A stretch of 64,000 nt of DNA, taken from positions 285,244-349,243 of the forward strand of contig CALNVZ010001863.1 of NCBI GenBank assembly GCA_940671915.1, written 5' to 3'. Origin of the DNA: Paracentrotus lividus. Lineage: Eukaryota; Echinodermata; Echinoidea; Camarodonta; Echinidae. Under the pieces are notes generated by a model. That model ran no database searches, had not been told where the DNA came from, and saw only the letters and a list, made by a program, of their open reading frames with translations. The stretch's first letter is position 1; each line of letters begins with the position of its first letter. Made by a program: the position numbers and the translations under genes. This document shows, piece after piece, positions 22,052 to 32,321 of this stretch.

Positions 22052-22102
22052 CCTCTCTCAAACACACTCACCCTCACACCTTTACACACGCTCTTAACCT
22101 AG

Positions 22103-22336
22103 ACATCACTTCTGCGACGAGGCGTATCGATGATGGCGGTGGGACGCTCCCTATTCCATCCTATGGATCCACCCTCACTGTCCCACCTGGAGCATTACCA
22201 GAGGGCACCACTGAGGAAATCAACATTGAGGTCTTGACACATATTCCGGACAACATCCAGTTACAAGATGGCGAGATTGCTGTCAGTCATGGGAGGGTGG
22301 AGACAGTATTGTGCTCGTGGAAATCTCTAACACAAG
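22103..22336 (+). CDS. ZU5 exon, copy 1, with a 28-codon in-frame deletion
   Basis: The acceptor is CTCTTAACCTAG; the donor CAAG|GTAAAC follows 22336. The encoded part reads TRRIDDGGGTLPIPSYGSTL, TVPPGALPEGTTEEINIEVL and THIPDNIQLQDGEIAVSHG, the N-terminal strands of a ZU5 domain. It then jumps straight to RVETVLCSWKSLTQ. Compared with copy 2 it lacks 28 residues after SHG, a clean 84-base loss that keeps the frame. Both ends are in phase 1, so the exon can be included or skipped without a frameshift. The shortened domain would lack central strands and may not fold, so it could be a relic exon. Confidence 0.8.
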
Positions 22337-22458
22337 GTAAACACTATAAATAAAATGAAGATTTTCCTTTCTAAGAACTTCAGAATTTTGTTAGAGCCCG
22401 CATTCATTTACATGTAGGCCTATATACATGCACATGTATATGTAAAGGGATCCCTGAC

Positions 22459-22492
<34 letters not shown>

Positions 22493-22728
22493 GAGGGGGG
22501 GGGGGTTGTGTGCCTGTGTTAATGCCACTTACAGAATGGTTAATGTGATATACGATGTATAATTTCTAGTAATACTAAACGTAGAGATCCGTATTCTAAA
22601 TCGCTGACTGGAGTTGTGCCATAGTTCTAAAATTCTACGAATTTTTGGACGAGAATGCAACGTTGGTTTGAATTCACAGCACATTTCTCTATAAAGAGTC
22701 ACTGAAGCGTGCAGTCTCAATATACAAA

Positions 22729-23396
22729 CCCAGTCTGCGATCGCGTCTTAAGGGGGAGAAGTGGGGGGGGGGGGGGGTTATAGGCAAATTGTTACACTTC
22801 TATTTGGCTGTTAATTTAAGAAATGAAAAGAAATAACCCTCCAAAACCATATATCAGTAGAGAGGTTGCTTATATGTCATGGAATCTTATGGACAAAAAG
22901 AAATCCAAAAAAACAAAAAAACCTAATTAGCATAATTAGCCCTTTTCGCCCAAAACAAGATCCACTGAATACCTTATACACACGATGACTCCATTTTTTG
23001 CCCAGATGTTCTCTAAACATGTCTGGGGAATGAATGGATTGGAATTTTAATTTTTTTTTTTTTATGTATTTTTTTATTTTCTTTTTAATTTTATTGTTTT
23101 TACCTAATTATATAGTTATGAAATTAATACCAGAAAACTAAAACTTCATTTAATAAAAAAAGTTTTAACAGCAACAGACATTCCATTCTTGAGTTATTTT
23201 GTTTTGCAAAAGGGGCTAATTTGCATAAATTATGCTAATTATGCATTTTTGGTGATTTTGTTTTTTTCGTTGATTTCCTTGGTATATAACTTCTCAACCT
23301 ATATATGGTTTTGGAGGGATTTTTTTTTTCATTTCTTCAGAAATGAGCCAAATAGAAATGTAACAATTTGCCTATAACTTTAAGATAGCAGACTGG
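22729..23396. mobile_element. Fold-back DNA element, about 670 bp
   Basis: CCCAGTCTGC near 22729 and TTATAGGCAAATTGTTAC near 22780 recur inverted as GTAACAATTTGCCTATAA and GCAGACTGG at 23358-23396. Roughly 150 bases on each side are inverted repeats. The centre is AT-rich and non-coding. The element lies in the intron between the two ZU5 exons. Confidence 0.7.
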
Positions 23397-23920
23397 ATTC
23401 GTACAGACTTTGTAATTCCTAAGCCATGGGAATGGGTTGTTTAGAATTCGATATGGCTTTGAGTTTTATGTTGGGAGTAGCTAATTTTCACTTTTCTCGA
23501 TACCTTGAAGCTAACATTTGTTCAAACTTTGCGTTGCTTTATCAAACATTCCATGATTATTTGATTGATTGCATATTCATCAACAGAACTGACATTTTCA
23601 TGAGATTTACGAGTCACCGCCATGAAGTTCAAAGTGACAAAATCAACTGCTGCAAAAAAGTCGATGAAATCTAAGTCCATAATTATTGATTCAGGGAAGA
23701 GCACCATTGTGTTTTCTTACTGAACACGGGCGTAGACACGCATTAATTTCTTTTGTAAGTGGGGGAGGGATAAACTATTCATAATCGGTAGAGCGGGACG
23801 CAATTTCTTTTTGGTTAATGGGGGGGGGGGGATGCTGTGCGCCAGTGAAACTGAAACATGTACGCTCATCTTGACAATGACAATTGAAAGTACCCATGAC
23901 ACTCGGTATTCAGGACAATA

Positions 23921-24990
23921 GTCAGGCAGCTAGCTCATGATTGGTTAGCTGAACGAGGTACCTAGTAAAGTATTGGATATATGGGGAAGAATCCCACATT
24001 TACTAAACCCAACGTCTGGCAGTGCATCTCTGCTGCATTAGGTCCCTACAGCCGGGTCCCAAATAAGTGCCCATTTTACAAAAAAAATTCTATTTTGAAT
24101 AAAATAGCAGAATTCATTTTCTAAACACACTCACTTTGATGTCAAAATAAAGAGTATTAACATTGTCTTAACGCTTGTGTCATTTTGAAATCAGACTGAA
24201 ATCGAAAACAGTGAAGTTTTGATGAAGAAATGTTTTTTTCTCTCACTTTTTTTACGCAAATATTTGGTTCCCTTTTTCAATAATTTTTAATAAATAGTTG
24301 TATAAACTTTGATGTTTGTAACTTTTTCTGAAAACTATTTACGTGCATGTGAATGATGCTGTAAAAGAAGGGAGTTATATCTTATTTTTGTCTGCTAAAA
24401 GCTATCGCATGTTATCGGCTTTCCTAATACACGTACGGGTATGGGATTCTTCTTCGATACAGGGCAAATTGTTGATTTTTGTCTATATTGCGTTCCTGAC
24501 TTTAGCTAATCATAATTCTTTATCGGAATAAGATATAACTCCTTCTTTTTACAGCATCATTCACATGCACGTAGGTAGTTTTTAGAAAAGTTACAAAAAT
24601 CAATGTTTAATCAACTATTTATTAAAATTATTGAAAAAGGGAACAAAAAATATTTGCGTAAAAAAAGTGAGAAAAAACATTTCTTCATCAAAACTTTCAC
24701 TGTTTCCGATTTCAGTCTGATTTCAAAATGACACAGCGTTAAGACAATGTAATACTCTTTTTTTGACTCAAAGTTAGTGTGTTTAGAAAATGAATTCTGC
24801 TATTTTTATTCAAAATATAATTTTTTGTAAAATGGGCACTCATTTTGGACGCCCCCGGCTGTAGGGACCTAATGCGCAGCAGAGTGCGCTGCCAGACGTT
24901 GGGTTTTAGTAATGTGGGATTCTTCCCATATATTCCAATATTTACTACTGGTACCTCGTTCAGCTACCAATCATGAGCTAGCTGCCTGAC
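23921..24990. mobile_element. Large hairpin element with arms of about 470 bp and flanking TA
   Basis: GTCAGGCAGCTAGCTCATGA at the left is mirrored by TCATGAGCTAGCTGCCTGAC at the right, and the arms match almost throughout (23921 to about 24392 and about 24525 to 24990). The loop is about 130 bases. TA flanks both ends (23919-23920, 24991-24992), consistent with a TA target duplication. There is no gene; the open frame inside is an arm translation. Confidence 0.8.
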
Positions 24991-25032
24991 TACAAGGGGT
25001 TGCTGATAAAAGTTTATTATTCCTGTGTAGGG

Positions 25033-25400
25033 GAGACCGGGGACAATTGTAACACGGGGCAATTGTAACAGGGGCTCCATCCCTAGCAGAAACACGCTAC
25101 AAGTTAAAATTTGTACAGAGCATGCGCATTTCATCGCTCACATGCTGTTTGAGTGTTAGCAGATTTAACGGTTCGTGAACTTTCTACAGCTGAAAATCGT
25201 TTTTTGAGCCGGAAAGTAATATTTCACATAACCCATTGTTTTCTTCTTGAAAATATGAAGATGAGCTACGACTGTCATTTTTATATATTTAGAAATTGTG
25301 TTCTTAGGCCATATTTTGCTAACGTTTCAACGACTAATACCTAAGCTAAGATAAAAAGAAATCTCTCTAAATATGGTCGCCTCTGTCAGGGGCAATTGTT
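25033..25400. repeat. Inverted arm A, partner of 37080-37500
   Basis: It starts GTAGGGGAGACCGGGGACAA and continues for about 370 bases. The reverse complement, with small differences, occupies about 37080-37497. It is probably a transposon terminus or an independent repeat copy. A G-run, C-run and CT-rich sequence follow (25440-25870). Confidence 0.7.
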
Positions 25401-26780
25401 TAAAAAAAATCATAACTTTGTGAAAATTAGGTATATAAGTAGGTCCGTTTCACACCCTGTTTTCTCTTCCTTTCTCTTTCTCTCTTCTCTCTCTCTTTAT
25501 TATTTTGTTTTTGTCAAGCGGACCCTACTCACCCGGGGGGGGGGGGGGGGCTCATTCGATCCCCGAACCCCTCCCCCCCCCTAGTTACGGGCCTGGAAAA
25601 GGGAATGGATTGTCTTTTCAAATTCACTTTGCACTCACTTTTATTTGTTTACTACCTTTGCATGTATCCAGGCCCGTAACTAAGGGGGGGGGGGGGTTGA
25701 ACGAACCCCCCCCCCCGCTGGCGAGCAGGGATCCGCTTGACAAAAATAAATAAATAAATAATTGATTAAATGTTTAACTTTTTACATTCTTTTTTTGGGG
25801 GGGGGGGGCAATCGACGACCTCAGCCTACCCCTATAGCTAATATTTTTTTGAACACCTACCTACCCCCCCCCCCCCCCCGCTTTTTGCGCGGGTAGCGTG
25901 ACGTGAAATATTTTTGATGTACCTTTTACTCGCCCGGCTTGATGTAAAAAAAAATTGATGTACCTTTTTGTCCACTTTTGCAGATTTCGAACCCTCCCGT
26001 AAAAATCCTAGTTACGTGCCTGTGTATCACATAATATAACATCATGAAATGTCACAATATACACCTTTAAACAACTTTTGGGATGTATTTTGGAAAATGC
26101 TAAGTACCCGTATGTTTATATACACAAAAACAATCAAAATAATATTTCTTTACTTGTGGATCATTTAATGTTATCAAATTTTACAGCAGAAACCGGTTGA
26201 TTTGAGGTTTAAAAAGTCAAAGACATTTTATATATAGAAGACACCATACCTTTATCCATACGTCCGTGTACGGAGCTTTTAGAGATATTGACAGATTGCC
26301 GTTTTCAGCGAAATCAAGATCACGACTTTGAGATGATATAGCTTTTTGTTAAAATAATAAACGAACCTGCATTCCTCACAAGATGTCGTGCACATATTGG
26401 AACAATTTTCTAAATAGTTACGCTTGAATTTTCTTTACGCAGTTTTGACAAATGCGAAGTATAAATTTTGATTACATTCCATTTTTTGAAAAATATTTTA
26501 TAAAATGAACTTCTTTGGGCTGAATATTCATTTTTACCCCTCTAAATTCCATCAAAATTGGTTTCAGCTTGTAGGCAATTTATTTCTCTTTTATATGATC
26601 TGAAATTCGGGGCGATGTGATAGTTCCTCCAAATGATATCCCAAGGGCAACAATTTGGACGCCCCCTTAAATTAAGAGTTGATCGCAACAACTTTCGAAG
26701 AGCACACCTCTGAAATATTGCGTCCAAGGATATTTTCTTTCGAAAAAACAAGGCGTGCTTAGTTTGTACAGTAACAACAT
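25401..26780. other. Intronic sequence with G/C homopolymer runs; no gene seen
   Basis: Several runs of 10-17 G or C (about 25537-25550, 25683-25696, 25795-25808, 25864-25879) lie in short repeated phrases of the type CCCGTAACTA. The remainder to 26780 is AT-rich without recognisable coding or repeat structure. Confidence 0.5.
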
Positions 26781-27170
26781 TTGAACCTTCAATTAACGGG
26801 TTGGATCTCCCCTTATGAGGTACATAAATTAAATACTAGGTCTGCCGCAAACCAAAATCTCTCCATCCCAAAATGCAAAACCGATTATCTGAAACATTCT
26901 TTTATATATTCTGCAATCAAAGTTTTTAACTCCATACCTGTAACCATAAAATCTCTCCCTACCATTAGCGCTTACAAAAAGGCACTAAAATCATATTTAA
27001 TGTCAACATTGTAAATACATGATTTTTTTATTTTTTTTAATTTTTTTATGTATATTGATTCCATTTTATGTATTTCCCATGTATTTTTGATGTGTATTCT
27101 TTTACTGATTGTTTTGATGTATGTATATATTGTTTTTATTTGTAGGATAAATAAATTAAATAAAAAATAA
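26781..27170 (+). mobile_element. LINE 3' end fragment, plus strand
   Basis: Bases 26781-27014 encode the C-terminal tail of CR1-like ORF2 (LNTRSAANQNLSIPKCKTDY, then HSFIYSAIKVFNSIP and KKALKSYLMSTL), with a stop at 27012-27014. About 150 bases of 3' UTR follow, ending GGATAAATAAATTAAATAAA. The copy is strongly 5'-truncated, as is usual for LINEs. Confidence 0.8.
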
Positions 27171-27177
27171 AAAATAT

Positions 27178-27363
27178 ATTGGTTTTGTACACAAATTTTT
27201 AAATTTTCCCCATTTTCTTTTAAAATGTGTGTTATTTACTTCTGAGCTCAAAATATGTCATGGAAAAATATATTTCACACAATTCTGTTGAGCTCAGAAG
27301 GAGGTAAGACATACTTTGAAAGAAAATGGGGAAAATCTGAAAATTTGTGTACAAAACCAATAA
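27178..27363. mobile_element. Hairpin MITE, about 185 bp
   Basis: TTGGTTTTGTACACAAATTT with CCCCATTTTCTTT pairs with AAAGAAAATGGGG and AAATTTGTGTACAAAACCAA. The loop is about 90 bases and itself contains an inverted GAGCTCA. A 21-bp tandem repeat (GCCATTTTGAAGCCGATGTT) follows at 27383-27425. Confidence 0.8.
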
Positions 27364-27871
27364 AGAGTTGTTCATAACATCGGCCATTTTGAAGCCGATG
27401 TTGCCATTTTGAAGCCGATGTTGCCAATTTGAGGATCGGTACAACGAGACTTTTCAAACGTCCATAACTTTTTTATTTTAAAACCGATTTTGATGAAACT
27501 TTTTTTTTTAAATTGCTCCTCTCATTATGCTATGTCGTATGAAATTGATTATTTCCTTTGGTATTGGTTTCCTTTCAGAAATTTCCTAAAATATATGCTT
27601 TCAATTAGTGATGTAGAAGTAAAGAAAAACGCTCCTCCAACATCTCCATAACCCACCCACATACTCGCCTACGAACACACCCACACGCATATGGCACACC
27701 CATCCTCTCACACTGACAATCATTCATCCTCGTTACCACACACAAATTCTCACCACCTGTTCGACACACACACAATCTCTGAATACACACACGAAACATC
27801 ACCCTCACACACCAACACACACACACACACACCCTCATATCCTCACGAACTCACACACGTTCTTAACCTAG

Positions 27872-28189
27872 AAAACACCTGTGCGAGGAAGCGTATCGAT
27901 GGGGGTGGTGGGATGCTGTCAATTCCATCCTATGGATTCACACTCACTGTCCCACCTGGAGCTTTGGCAGAGGGTACCTGTGAGGAAATCACCATTGAAG
28001 TATTGACAGATGTTCCAGACAACATCAAATTACGAGATGACGAGATTGCTGTCAGTCATGGCTTTCGGTGTCATCCACCAGGATTGCAGTTTAGGCGACC
28101 TCTTAAACTGAAGATACCACATTGTGCAGTTCTCAGTGACCCTAAAAGTGTGGATGCAGTCCTATACTCGTGGAAATCCTCAACACAAG
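27872..28189 (+). CDS. ZU5 exon, copy 2 (full length)
   Basis: The acceptor is CGTTCTTAACCTAG; the donor AAG|GTACAC follows 28189. The exon encodes RKRIDGGGGMLSIPSYGFTL, TVPPGALAEGTCEEITIEVL, TDVPDNIKLRDDEIAVSHGF, RCHPPGLQFRRPLKLKIPHC and AVLSDPKSVDAVLYSWKSST. These are most of a ZU5 domain: the PSYG.TLTVPPGAL block, then the HPPG and L.IPHC strands. The first 58 residues are about 78% identical to copy 1. It is phase 1 at both ends, so it joins the exon at 29617 and could follow or replace copy 1. ZU5 packs against UPA in UNC5, ankyrin and PIDD1. Confidence 0.9.
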
Positions 28190-28204
28190 GTACACGCTGA
28201 GCAT

Positions 28205-28700
28205 ATTTTCAATATCTTCAATATCTGTGCTTACTCAGATGTACAATATGAAACTGGTATCTGTTTTGGTCTGCTCTCTTATGCAATCTACTTATATTTT
28301 AAAAATACTTATTCTGGTTACATTGCTTGTTATGGCTACAATACATTCAATTCTTTTGCAACACATGCACATGTCAAGTACTATTGTAATTTCCAATTCA
28401 ATTGATTGTACCATTCAGCTTGTTTTGTGCAAAAATGATACTGCTCTTTATCTCAGGTTGTTCTTTTCTTCCTTCTCCCCTCTCTATCTCTTTCTCCCTT
28501 TTCCCTTTCCCTTTCATTTCTCACACACTTTTTCTGCCCTCATCTTTCTCCCTTTTATCCACCTACTTGGTCTCTCTCTCCTGGGATAAACTTTATTAAG
28601 TTTATTTCAATATTCAATCTCTGTGCTTACTCAGATGTGCAATATGAAACTGGTATCTGTTTTGGTCTGTCGTCTTTTGCAATTTACTTATATTTTAGTT
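28205..28700. repeat. Direct repeat of about 90 bp in an intron
   Basis: TGTGCTTACTCAGATGT and ATATGAAACTGGTATCTGTT occur near 28228-28263 and again near 28622-28658, each followed by TTTGGTCTG and ACTTATATTTTA. The copies are about 400 bases apart, and long CT-rich tracts follow each one (28450-28590 and 28755-28940). Confidence 0.85.
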
Positions 28701-29616
28701 CTCAATCAATATGTAAATGTATTATTGTATAATTTTTTTCCTATAATTACCATCTTTTATTCTCTCTCTATCTTTTCCCCTCCATTTCTCTCACTCTTTC
28801 TTTCCCTTTCTCTTCCTAACTTTTTCTACTCTCTTCACAATTCTTCCCCTGTCTTTTTCTTTTCATTTATCTCACTCTCTCTTTCTCTCTTTCTCACTAT
28901 TCGCCACTTTCTTCACATTTCTCCTCTGCTTTTACAGTCTCTTCCACTTGCATGTATATTACAATTGTTATTTAAATGTAAATGTACTTTTTTGCTATTA
29001 TTATATTTTGTAAATAACCTTATATGTTTTTTATATTTGTAACCTTCATTGTTAGTCTTCGGACTTTTTGAAGTGAATTTTTAATAAAACCAAACTGAAG
29101 AATATATTGCGTTTGTAAAGGTTTGAAAGCAAGGAAAACAAGGAAGATTCCATATTCTGGAATCAAATATAACAGGTCCTTAAAGGATTGTTTGGAAGAC
29201 GTTGTGTGGCTGGCAGAAGGGCATAAAAGCATGTAAAGGGAATGCTATATGAATATTCTTATGCCCTTCTGCCATCCGCGATACCGTACTTTCATTTCGA
29301 AAATATTTTATTAAATAGGTCACTTTCATAATTATCATAAAATTATGATAAATTTAGATAAAAATGAAATAAATGATGTGGATGTTAGTCTTTGTCCCAC
29401 ATAAAACAAAGACATTTATTCAAAGTTAGACCAGACCGACTAATTAATATAACGCTTGACAGATTTGAATAACTCTAACGTAACGTGTCATCAGATTCGG
29501 GTTTGTATGCACTCTCTCAAATTATGGGAGAGCATTGTTTGGGAGCAATTATTGTAAGTAAACATGGAAATGGTATATTTTGAAAGGTTTATATCTTAAA
29601 CTTTTTTTCATTTTAG

Positions 29617-29840
29617 GTATTCCAACACGTCGACCACATTCTCAAATAGCATGCGTCGTATCTGAAACTTTTGTCACTCTTGATATCAATCATTTCTGCG
29701 GAGGGTTGATAACTTTCCCGGGGAGGACTGTGAAAGGCAAACTGATGTCCTGTATGCCTTTTCTCCCAAAGTTTATGCCGCCCTCAAGGAAACCGCTGTT
29801 AGAGGTGAGACTTGTCAACAAGCCTCAAGATCGAGAATGG
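29617..29840 (+). CDS. ZU5 C-terminus and UPA N-terminus exon
   Basis: The acceptor has a strong pyrimidine tract (CTTTTTTTCATTTTAG); the donor TGG|GTAAGT follows 29840. Two bases complete the codon left by the ZU5 exon. The translation continues IPTRRPHSQIACVVSETFVT, LDINHFCGGLITFPGRTVKG, KLMSCMPFLPKFMPPSRKP, LLEVRLVNKPQDREW. VTLDINHFCGGLI matches the last ZU5 strands (the usual ..HFS.. position), and the remainder matches the opening strands of UPA. It exits in phase 0. Confidence 0.85.
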
Positions 29841-29952
29841 GTAAGTTGAAGTTACTCACAATGTCGTCGCTCGGCGTTCGCTTGGTCATTAAAGAATGTG
29901 TAACTAAATTTTGTAATATTTTACGCTGTGTACCAATAATTAACATCTACTT

Positions 29953-30075
29953 GTCGGAGATGATAACAGTCATATAATTTTGTAATTTATATCTATTTTT
30001 CGGAGATGATAACAGTCATATCATTTTGTAATTTATATCTATTTTTTCGGAGATGATAACAGTCTTATCATTATG
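29953..30075. repeat. Triplicated 53-bp unit
   Basis: TCGGAGATGATAACAGTCAT occurs three times (about 29955, 30001 and 30048) with spacers TTTTGTAATTTATATCTATT. A smaller duplication (ATACGAAGAGTAATGGGAGT twice) lies at 30167-30216, and a (TATTC)n run at about 30487-30509. The region is intronic. Confidence 0.85.
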
Positions 30076-30917
30076 TATGTCATCAAGTGAAAACATATTT
30101 TTTTAGTTTAAGATTAATATGGACGTGTATTTAAATGATTGTTTCTGGTTGACTTTAGAAGTCAGAATATACGAAGAGTAATGGGAGTATTTAATATACG
30201 AAGAGTAATGGGAGTATCAGAATTGTATTTTAAACAACGTGAAAGTAGAAACTTCTCTTAGACATGTAAGATGGTCAGAGACGGTATTTTGCAATATCAT
30301 CTGCAATACTTTGAGATGAAAATAATAATTTATCCATTAAATCATGATATATTTGTAACATTAGATCTAAATTCACACAAAGTCCTTGATCTGTTTCCAA
30401 AAACTGTTTAGAAAAAAAAAATGATAATAATAAAAATAATAAAATAATAATAAATGTGAATTTTTGGACAAAATAAATACCATTACTATTCTATTCTATT
30501 CTATTCTATAAATAAATACTCAGTTTCTGTTAAAATGATTTGTTGTTTAAATCCTTCCCGGGGATGTGTTTCCCCCAAAAGAGTTTTGTCATTTTTTCTT
30601 CATTTCAGTTCCTCTTTTTGTTTACCCTGCCAATTAAGCCCCCCCCCCCTCCCCCAGTTCTACCCCAGGAAACACATCCGTGGTGTGGGGTTGTTATCGT
30701 TATTAAAGTCAAATTTAGGTTTATGTTCACATGCTTAGGTCTCTTGTCAAGGAAGAGTAAAAAGTGCGATTTGTTAAAAATCGGAATATTATCCTCCCAA
30801 GACAAAATAAGCACAAAGCACAAAGAGAGAGAGAAGATATATGAAAAACATTTCACCTTTATAACGAACAGTGTATACAGTTATTTTTGGGAAAGCAGGA
30901 TAGGCGTAACGAATACC
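30076..30917. other. Intronic AT-rich sequence; no gene seen
   Basis: It contains the small duplication and TATTC run noted above, a C-run (about 30637-30655), and an inverted pair GGGATGTGTTTCC and GGAAACACATCC (about 30560 and 30668) that may be the ends of a short element. The frames here show no family resemblance. Confidence 0.5.
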
Positions 30918-31140
30918 GATGTGTTGGCTAAGTGGATAGAGCGTCCGCCTCATAATCGGGAGGTCATGGGTTCGAGCCCCGGCCGCGTCATACCAAAAGA
31001 CGATAAAAATGGTAGTTGCTGCTTCCCTGTTTGGCGTTCAACAAGAGGGTTATAGAGCAACGTCCTTCTGGCGATGCTCAGCGGCTGCCGGGCCCACGAG
31101 AAAAGGGGCAAAAATAAATATCCTTTCCGGACAATAAAAT
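30918..31140 (+). mobile_element. tRNA-derived SINE
   Basis: The head folds as a tRNA: acceptor pairing GATGTGT with CCGCGTC (6 of 7, with wobbles), D arm GCTAAGTGGATAGAGC, anticodon loop CTCATAA (CAT) and T arm around GGGTTCGAGCCC. The A box (TGGCTAAGTGG) and B box (GGTTCGAGCCC) form an RNA polymerase III promoter. A tRNA-unrelated body follows (AGTTGCTGCTTCCCTGTTTG, then GAGCAACG), ending in an A-rich tail near 31110-31140. SINEs depend on LINE enzymes for mobility. It lies in the intron before the UPA exon at 37603. Confidence 0.75.
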
Positions 31141-32320
31141 TTGGAGCATTTAGAATCCTCTCCATTTTAATCACTTTGCAGACCCTGATTTGCGGATTTC
31201 AATAGAGGCACAAAGCAGGATAATCCTATTGTACAATTAAGGATTTTAACTAGGCCTACAAAGCAAGTAATATTTCGAATACATGTGAAAACAGGTTCGT
31301 TATTTTTTTCAATATTACTACAGGATTGATTTGAACATGGTTCAAGCACCAGTATATTCAATATAAATCAAAACCCCTTTATGAATTTCTTCTGGTTGCT
31401 CGGAACCTCGGCGCGCTGAGTCTTATCGAAAACATTTTTTTAGGTCGAAACAATTTCCTTAACTTTTTTTTTTATTATTAAAGTTATTTCCCTTTTTCTT
31501 CATGGTCTTTTGGCCTCCAGCGACTTTGTATAGTTTCGTTATTGTCTGTTTTTTTTCCTGCAACCTCCCCCACAACGCCACTGTAACATAATACAAACGT
31601 TTTGGCAACTGTAGGGGAGACCGGGGACAATTGTAACACTTTTTTTCCAAATTTGACTTATCAACTTTATTATAACTAAATACTTGCTTAAAACCAAGTA
31701 AAACGAAATTTGGATATCTTAGCTCGATATACGAATAGGTTTGGGTTAAGTAAAACTATTTATTTTAAAGCCATTATCACTTCAAAACACGAGGTCGAGT
31801 GTTACAATTGCCCCTAAACCAGGGGCAATTGTAACACGCTATGGGGGCAATTGTAATACATGGAATTGTAACATTTTGCTTTTCTTTATCAAAGCCAAGC
31901 GCGGCGATTTCATGTCCCGACTGGGGGGGGGGGGGATGGGTGGCAACACCCGAAAGTAAAAAATAATGCACTAAAAATTCGCATACTCCGCACATTATGC
32001 AGAAACTAATGAAAATGTTTGCGAGCGCGAAGCGCGACCCGAAAATTTGGCCTTATAATAACATTTAGCATTGACCTCTTTATAGCTTCACTAGCTAATC
32101 ACTACATAAATATATTTTAAGCTTAAAAAATCGAGGGGGGGACGATCCCCCCAGAAAAATCGAGAGGGGGACACGTCCCCCCGTCCCCCCCCCCCGTCCC
32201 CCCGGGATCGCCGCCAATGATCAAAGCTATGCACTTGACAGATCCAAGATTTAAGCAACTTTAACCACATAAGCTAATTATTATAAAACATGACAATGCT
32301 TGACTCAAGTTACATTATAT
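31141..32320. other. Intronic sequence with a third copy of the GGGGAGACCGGGG terminus
   Basis: GTAGGGGAGACCGGGGACAA recurs near 31613 in the same orientation as arm A, followed by AT-rich DNA and, around 31800-31870, repeated GGGGCAATTGTAACAC phrases in both orientations. G- and C-runs lie at 31922-31935 and 32135-32205. No gene was seen. Confidence 0.55.
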
Positions 32321-32321
32321 T

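Noticed and set aside
27605-27838. Cys/Val-rich minus-strand frame
   Set aside because: It is a translation of CA-rich simple sequence in the intron before the second ZU5 exon.
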